A stretch of 64,000 nucleotides of DNA. It comes from Enoplolaimus lenunculus. Its lineage: Eukaryota > Nematoda > Enoplea > Enoplida > Thoracostomopsidae. Within the stretch, counting starts at the first letter, position 1, and each line of letters starts with the position of its first letter. Positions 58,084 through 64,000 of this stretch are shown here, piece after piece. The notes under the pieces were generated by a model that was given only the letters and a program-made list of their open reading frames with translations, had not been told where the DNA came from and did no database searches. The stretch covers positions 140,917 through 204,916 of the forward strand of contig JASANG010001613.1 in NCBI GenBank assembly GCA_030248215.1. The letters are read 5' to 3'. The position numbers were made by a program, and so were the translations under genes.

Positions 58084-58957
58084 CCCGCTGTCCCGAGACA
58101 GTAGGACAGCGGGACAGTAGGACAGCGGGACAGTGGGACAGTAGGACAGCGGGACAGAAGGACAGCAGGACAGTGGGACAGTAGGACAGCGGGACAGTAT
58201 GACAGCGGGACAGTAGGACAACGGGACAGTAGGACAGCGGGACAGTAGGACAGCGGGACAGTAGGACAGCGGGACAGTAGGACAGCGGGACAGAAGGACA
58301 GTGGGACAGAAGGACAGTAGGACAGCGGGACAGTAGGACAGCGGGACAGTAGGACAACGGGACAGTAGGACAGTAGGACAGCGGGACAGTAGGAAAGCTG
58401 GACAGTAGGAAAGCTGGACAGTGGGACAGCGGGACAGTAGGACAGTAGGACAGCAGGACGTGGGACAGTAGGACAGCGGGACAGTATGACAGCGGGACAG
58501 TAGGACAACGGGACAATACGACAGCGGGACAGTAGGACAGCGGGACAGTTGGACAGTAGGACAGTAGGAAAGCTGGACAGTAAGACAGCGGGACAGTAGG
58601 ACAGCGGGACAGTAGGACAGCGGGACAGAAGGACAGCGGGACAGTAGGACAGGGGGACAGTACGACAGCGGGACAGTAGGACAGCGGGACAGTAGGACAG
58701 CTGGACAGTAGGACAGTAGGACAGCGGGACAGTAGGACAGCGGGACAGTAGGACAGCGGGACAGTAGGACAGCGGGACAGTAGGACAGCTGGACCGTAGG
58801 ACAGCGGGACGGTAGGACAGCGGGACAGTAGGACAGCGGGACAGTAGGACAGTACGACAGCGGACAGTGGGACAGCAGGACAGCGGGACAGTAGGACAGC
58901 GGGACAGTAGGACAGCGGGACAGTAGGACAGCGGGACAGTGGGTTAGTAGGACAGTC
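58084..58957. repeat. GGACAG satellite, 10-bp unit, left arm
   Basis: Alternating GGACAGTA and GGACAGCG units (10 bp, mostly arranged as 20-bp dimers). All minus-strand frames stay open because 10-bp units repeat in phase every 30 bp, producing CPTVPLSYCPAVLLSR-like artefacts. Confidence 0.95.
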
Positions 58958-60179
58958 CCACTGTCCCGGCTGTCCCACTGTCCCGGGACAGCGGGACGGC
59001 CCTCAGCGTAACATGGGCCTGAATTATGATGCATCCGGAGTTGTACTTCCAGCTCTGGCAGAAAAGGTGTTTGTTTGCGTGCAGCAGCGCTTCCGCTTGC
59101 CGTTGTCCGGAAACAATTGGACGGCCCTCTGCGTAGTGTGGGCACCAGTTTGTATACCTGTTGCATATGCAGAAATATGAGGTTTTGTAGTGCAACTGAA
59201 ACTCAATTTAAAAGTATACGCTAGATCGTGATCTTCGAGCTTCAGAGCGATGTATAAACTTTGTAAATTTGGCAAGTGCAAAAACGAAAAACTTGCTATT
59301 TCCGAACGCATATACCGTTTTGTTTTTTAAGTTTAAAAGTTCCGCTCGCAAGTAAGCTAGTATATCAGAAATTTAGCGAACTGAACCGTCGAAACGCTGG
59401 GAAAAGCTTTTCTGCACTTTTTTTTTATTTTGTAATTGTCTCATTTTGTAGCCGATATTTGAAATGCAAAACTATCAATCGCTCTCTGTTCTCTTCAACC
59501 CCCATTGGTTATGATATTTTTATAGCTGGCACACGATATAATCTTGCAAATTTTTGGTTAACTACATCATTCACAACGTTTCTAGAAAAGTGAAAAATAC
59601 AATTTCAATTGAACTGTAAAAGTTTCATATTAAGGAAAGACAAGCAAATATTTGGAACGGAATAGACTCAGCGAATTGAACCAATTGAAAAGTGTTTAAA
59701 AAGCTACCAGACAAGCAAACACAGAAGAAAAACATTTTAACCCAACTGAACGAAGAAATACACGTACAAATTGTTGTAACCGAACGAAAACAAAAATACT
59801 CCGAAAAAGTTTCAACACCGAATCAAACCAAGGAACAACGCGAAAAAGTTTGACTCTATCGAATCAATGCATCGCTCAGAAATGTTTCACCGAGCCGAAC
59901 CAATGAACCGCTGGAAAACGCTTACGATCGGTAGGAACCTCTTGAAGAAGTTTATCGAACAGTACCAGGGAATCACTCAAAAACGTTTTAACTGATTGGA
60001 CGAGATCGAGCCTTAAAGTATTTGGGAAAAGTGTCGCGGTACCGCACTTGTGAAAAAGGCAAACTTCCGGTTGTACCCTGGTGTTCAGACATAAGCCGGC
60101 CCTTCGGATTACCTTGCGCTGTAATTCGTTTTGTTTGTGCTTAGATTTTGCCCTGGGTTGGATGCGAAATCTGAAGCAT

Positions 60180-61310
60180 AGGTTTTGGTTGGAAAACGGG
60201 AAAAGTGGAAAATTCTAATGCTTAGATTTTCCCCTGGTTTGGTAGGGAAAATCTGAAGCATAGGTTTTGGTTGGAAAACGGGAAAAGTGTAAAATTCTAA
60301 TGCCTGGATTTTTTCCCTGGGTTGGTAGGGAAAATCAGAAGCGTAGGTTTTGGTTGGAAAACGGGAAAAGTGGAAAATTGAAATGCCTAGATACTTTCTT
60401 GGTTAGTAAGAGAAATCTAAAGAGATGGTTGGAAAACGGGAAAAGTGGAAAAGCGGAAAATTCAAGCGTAGGGCATAGATTTTGGTTGGAAAACGGGAAA
60501 AGTGGAAAATTTTAATGCCTTGATTTTTACGCTGGGTTGGTAGGGAAATCTGAAGCATATGTTTTGGTTGGAAAACGGGAAAAGTGGAAAATTCTAATGC
60601 CTAGATTTTTATTCTGGGTTGGTAGGGAAAATCTTAAGCACAGGTTTTGGTTGGAAAACGGGAAAAGTGGAAAATTCTAATGCCTGGATTTTCACCCTGG
60701 GTTGGTAGGGAAAAATTGAAGCATAGGTTTTGGTTGGAAAACAGGAAAAGTGGAAAGTTGAAATGCCTAGATACTTTCTTGGTTAGTAAGAGAAATCTAA
60801 AGCGATGGTTGGAAAACGGGAAAAGTGCAAAAGTGGAAAATTCAAGCGTAGGGCATAGGTTTTGGTTGGAAAATGGGAAAAGGGGAAATTCTAATGCCTG
60901 GATTTTCCCCTGGGTTGGTAAGGAAAATCTGAAGCATAGGTTTTGGTTGGAAAACGGGAAAAGTGGAAAATCCTAATGCCTGGATTTTTTCGCTGGGTTG
61001 GTAGGGAAAATCTGAAGCATACGTTTTGATTGGAAAACGGGAAAAGTGGAAAATCCTATGCCTGGATTTTTTCGCTGGGTTGGTAGGGAAAACATGAAGC
61101 AAGGGGTTCGGTTGGAAAACGGGAAAAGTGGAAAATTGTAATGCCTAGATTTTTTCGCTGGGTTGGTAGGGAAAGCCTGAAGTATAGATTTTGGTTGGAA
61201 AACGGGTAAAGTGGAAAATTTAAAGGCCTAGATTTACCTTAGGTTGAATAAGGGGAAAATATAAAGCATTAGATTTTTCTTTTCCTGGTTCGTAGGAAAA
61301 CTGTGTAAGA
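60180..61310. repeat. Inner satellite, ~85-bp units with ~380-bp higher order
   Basis: Units contain TGGTTGGAAAACGGGAAAAG, TGGAAAATTCTAATGCC and GGGTTGGTAGGGAAAATCTG. A variant block with CTTTCTTGGTTAGTAAGAG recurs about 380 bp apart (near 60,390 and 60,775), showing higher-order duplication. Confidence 0.9.
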
Positions 61311-61800
61311 TTTTCCCTACCAACCCAGGATAAAAATCTAGGCATTAAGAATTTTCCAGCTTTCCCGTTTTCCAACCAAAACTATGCTTCAGATTTCCCG
61401 ACCAACCCAGCGGAAAAATCAAGGCATTAAAATTTTCCACTTTTCCCTGTTTTCCAACCAAAATCTATGCCCTACGCTTGAATTTTCCGCTTTTCCACTT
61501 TTCCCGCTTTCCAACCATCTCTTTAGCTTCTTTTACTAACAAGAAGTATCTAGGCATTTCAGTTTTCCACTTTTCCCGTTTTGCAACCAAAACCTACGCT
61601 TCTGATTTTCCCTACCAACCCAGGGAAAAATTCTAGGCATTAGAATTTTACACTTTTCCCGCTTTCCAACCAAAACCTATGCTTCAGATTTTCCCTACCA
61701 ATCCAGGGGAAAATCTAGGCATTAGAATTTTCCACTTTTCCCGTTTTGCAACCAAAACCTATGCTTCAGATTTCGCATCCAACCCAGGGCAAAATCTAAG
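61311..61800. repeat. Inner satellite in inverted orientation
   Basis: The same units as the preceding array in reverse complement (CTTTTCCCGTTTTCCAACC words). The switch of orientation at about 61,300 lies off the geometric centre of the palindrome (about 60,970), so one side has gained or lost units. Confidence 0.88.
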
Positions 61801-62935
61801 CACAAACAAAACGAATTACAGCGCAAGGTAATCCGGAGGGCCGGCTTATGTCTGAACACCAGGGTACCCGGAAGTTTGCTTTTTCACAAGTGCGGTCCGC
61901 GACACTTTTCCAATTAGTTTAAGGCTCGATCTTGTCCAATCAGTTAAAACGTTTTTGAGTGATTCCCTGGTACTGTTCGATAAACTTCTTCAAGAGGTTC
62001 CTACCGATCGTAAGCGTTTTCCAGCGGTTCATTGGTTCGGTTCGGTGAACATTTCTGAGCGATTCATTGATTCGATAGAGTCAAACTTTTTGCGTTGTTC
62101 CTTTGGCTTGATTCTGTGTTGAAACTTTTTCGGAGTATTTTTGTTTTCGTTCGGTTACAACAATTTGTACGTGTATTTCTTCGTTCAGTTGGGTTAAAAT
62201 GTTTTTCTTCTGTGTTTGCTTGTCTGGTAGCTTTTTAAACACTTTTCAATTGGTTCAATTCGCTGAGTCTATTCCGTTCCAAATATTTGCTTGTCTTTCC
62301 TTAATATGAAACTTTTACAGTTCAATTGAAATTGTATTTTTCACTTTTCTAGAAACGTTGTGAATAATGTAGTTAACCAAAAATTTGCAAGATTATATCG
62401 TGTGCCAGCTATAAAAATATCATAACCAATGGGGGTTGAAGAGAACAGAGAGCGATTGATAGTTTTGCATTTCAAATATCGGCTACAAAATGAGACAATT
62501 ACAAAATAAAAAAAAAGTGCAGAAAAGCTTTTCCCAGCGTTTCGACGGTTCAGTTCGCTAAATTTCTGATATACTAGCTTACTTGCGAGCGGAACTTTTA
62601 AACTTAAAAAACAAAACGGTATATGCGTTCGGAAATAGCAAGTTTTTCGTTTTTGCACTTGCCAAATTTACAAAGTTTATACATCGCTCTGAAGCTCGAA
62701 GATCACGATCTAGCGTATACTTTTAAATTGAGTTTCAGTTGCATTACAAAACCTCATATTTCTGCATATGCAACAGGTATACAAACTGGTGCCCACACTA
62801 CGCAGAGGGCCGTCCAATTGTTTCCGGACAACGGCAAGCGGAAGCGCTGCTGCACGCAAACAAACACCTTTTCTGCCAGAGCTGGAAGTACAACTCCGGA
62901 TGCATCATAATTCAGGCCCATGTTACGCTGAGGGC

Positions 62936-63533
62936 CGTCCCGCTGTCCCGGGACAGTGGGACAGCCGGGACAGTGGGCCTGTCCTACTAACCCACTGTCC
63001 CGCTATTCCTACTGTCCCCGCTGTCCTACTGTCCCGCTGTCCTACTGTCCCGCTGTCCTGCTGTCCCACTGTCCGCTGTCCTACTGTCCTACTGTCCCGC
63101 TGTCCTACTGTCCTAATGTCCCGCTGTCCTACGTTCCCGCTGTCAGACGGTACCGCTGTCCTACGGTCCCGCTGTCGTACTGTCCCGCTGTCCTACTGTC
63201 CCGTTGTCCTACTGTCCCGCTGTCCTACTGTCCTACTGTCCAGCTGTCCTACTGTCCCGCTGTCCTACTGTCCCGCTGTCGTACTGTCCCCCTGTCCTAC
63301 TGTCCCGCTGTCCTTCTGTCCCGCTGTCCTACTGTCCCGCTGTCCTACTGTCCCGCTGTCTTACTGTCCAGCTTTCCTACTGTCCTACTGTCCAACTGTC
63401 CCGCTGTCCTACTGTCCCGCTGTCCTACTGTCCCGTTGTCCTACTGTCCCGCTGTCATACTGTCCCGCTGTCCTACTGTCCCACGTCCTGCTGTCCCACT
63501 GTCCTACTGTCCCGCTGTCCCACTGTCCAGCTT

Positions 63534-63593
<60 letters not shown>

Positions 63594-63639
63594 TGTCCTA
63601 CTGTCCCGCTGTCCTCCTACCCGCTGTCCTACTGTCCCG

Positions 63640-63699
<60 letters not shown>

Positions 63700-63850
63700 C
63701 CTGTCCCGTTGCTCCTCTGTCCCGCTGTCCCCATAAACTGTGTCGCTGTCCTACTGTCCCGCTGTCCTATTGTTCCACTTTCCTTTCCTGTCCCGCTGTC
63801 CTACTGTCTTTTTTTTTTTTTCCTACTGTCCCGCTGTCCTACTGTCTCGG
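62936..63850. repeat. GGACAG satellite, right arm, interrupted by poly-T
   Basis: The reverse-complement counterpart of 58,084-58,957 (CTGTCCTACTGTCCCG units). It is interrupted by T runs of 52 bases at 63,539-63,590, 52 at 63,648-63,699 and 13 at 63,809-63,821, with no matching A runs in the left arm. Confidence 0.9.
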
Positions 63851-64000
63851 GACAGCGGGACACCCCTAGCCTAACATGGGCTTCAGGCCCATGTTATTTC
63901 ACTTGATGTCCCTGGGACAAGGAACCAGCTTCAGAGTAACAGCGAAAACTGAAATGCCGGAGCATATCAAAACCGAGAACAAATAACCCTGGCTGTAAAC

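Larger units (their letters stand above)
57943..64000. mobile_element. Large foldback palindrome (about 6 kb), runs to the window end
   Basis: The left edge GTTTACAGCCAGGGTTATTT is matched in reverse complement by the last bases of the window, AAATAACCCTGGCTGTAAAC. The arms hold, in mirror order, an edge segment, a GGACAG satellite, a unique segment of about 1.1 kb (58,980-60,110 and 61,840-62,960) and an inner satellite. The unique arms are almost identical: two 95-105 codon frames differ by a single residue each. No transposase is visible. The form fits a foldback-type DNA transposon or a duplicated inverted satellite block. Because pairing still holds at the window edge, the outer limit is unknown. 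Confidence 0.85.

Noticed and set aside
57956-59166. Long minus-strand open frames of 340 and 376 codons
   Set aside because: They run through the 10-bp GGACAG satellite. A unit that repeats in register every 30 bp keeps all frames open, giving a monotonous Cys-Pro-Leu-Ser pattern.
59024-59593. 95-105 codon frames in the palindrome arms as genes
   Set aside because: They are duplicated because the arms are duplicated, show no domain, and overlap on opposite strands.
62768-63906. Forward open frames of 221-316 codons at the right arm
   Set aside because: The same satellite in the opposite orientation plus poly-T (polyPhe). Not a protein.
1-64000. Retrovirus, LTR element or Polinton copies
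   Set aside because: I saw no paired LTR-like ends and no reverse transcriptase, integrase or capsid-like frames. All the clear mobile elements are short non-autonomous DNA transposons.

Overview
The window reads as animal nuclear DNA, most likely from an arthropod. It has AT-rich introns with GT..AG boundaries, many miniature inverted-repeat transposons and long microsatellites. It carries one large gene on the + strand, the homologue of ARID1/BAF250 (Drosophila Osa), the ARID-domain subunit of SWI/SNF (BAF) chromatin remodellers. The arthropod assignment is an inference from the ARID sequence and the repeat style. No species marker was seen.

Layout. Positions 1-23,960 hold no protein gene I can recognise. 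They contain transposon relics, minisatellites, TTAGGC-like scatter and, at about 5.3-11.3 kb, a stretch poor in these transposons that may include promoter or non-coding 5' exons. The Osa/ARID1 coding region runs from 23,997 to 53,607. I place 14 constitutive coding exons plus two alternative ARID exons, and every junction is in phase. Exons 1-7 encode a Q/P/G/N-rich disordered N-terminus and the first half of the ARID domain. The second half of the ARID domain is encoded twice, at 36,558-38,346 (8A) and 38,814-39,360 (8B). Exon 9 encodes another Q/S/T-rich linker. Exons 12-15 encode the C-terminal BAF250_C region, interrupted in exon 14 by about 1,130 residues rich in Cys, Ser and Asn. Positions 53,608-57,942 hold the probable 3' UTR and more repeats. 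From about 57,943 to the window end lies a roughly 6 kb foldback palindrome built of satellite arrays.

Main finding. Exons 8A and 8B look like a mutually exclusive pair. Both start in phase 0 at the same ARID codon (Val after the GGFEE of exon 7) and both end in phase 1 at a GT donor, so each can join exon 9 in frame. Including both, or neither, gives an early stop. The cell would therefore choose between two versions of the ARID DNA-binding half (helices 4 and 5), giving predicted proteins of 4,583 residues (8A) or 4,169 residues (8B). Only 8B carries an AT-hook-like GRP motif just after the domain.

Introns and flanks carry several non-autonomous DNA transposon families. Many have intact target-site duplications: 8 bp for the hAT-like families and 9 bp for a Mutator-like one. 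I recognised no retrovirus, LTR element, Polinton, CRISPR array, tRNA or rRNA.
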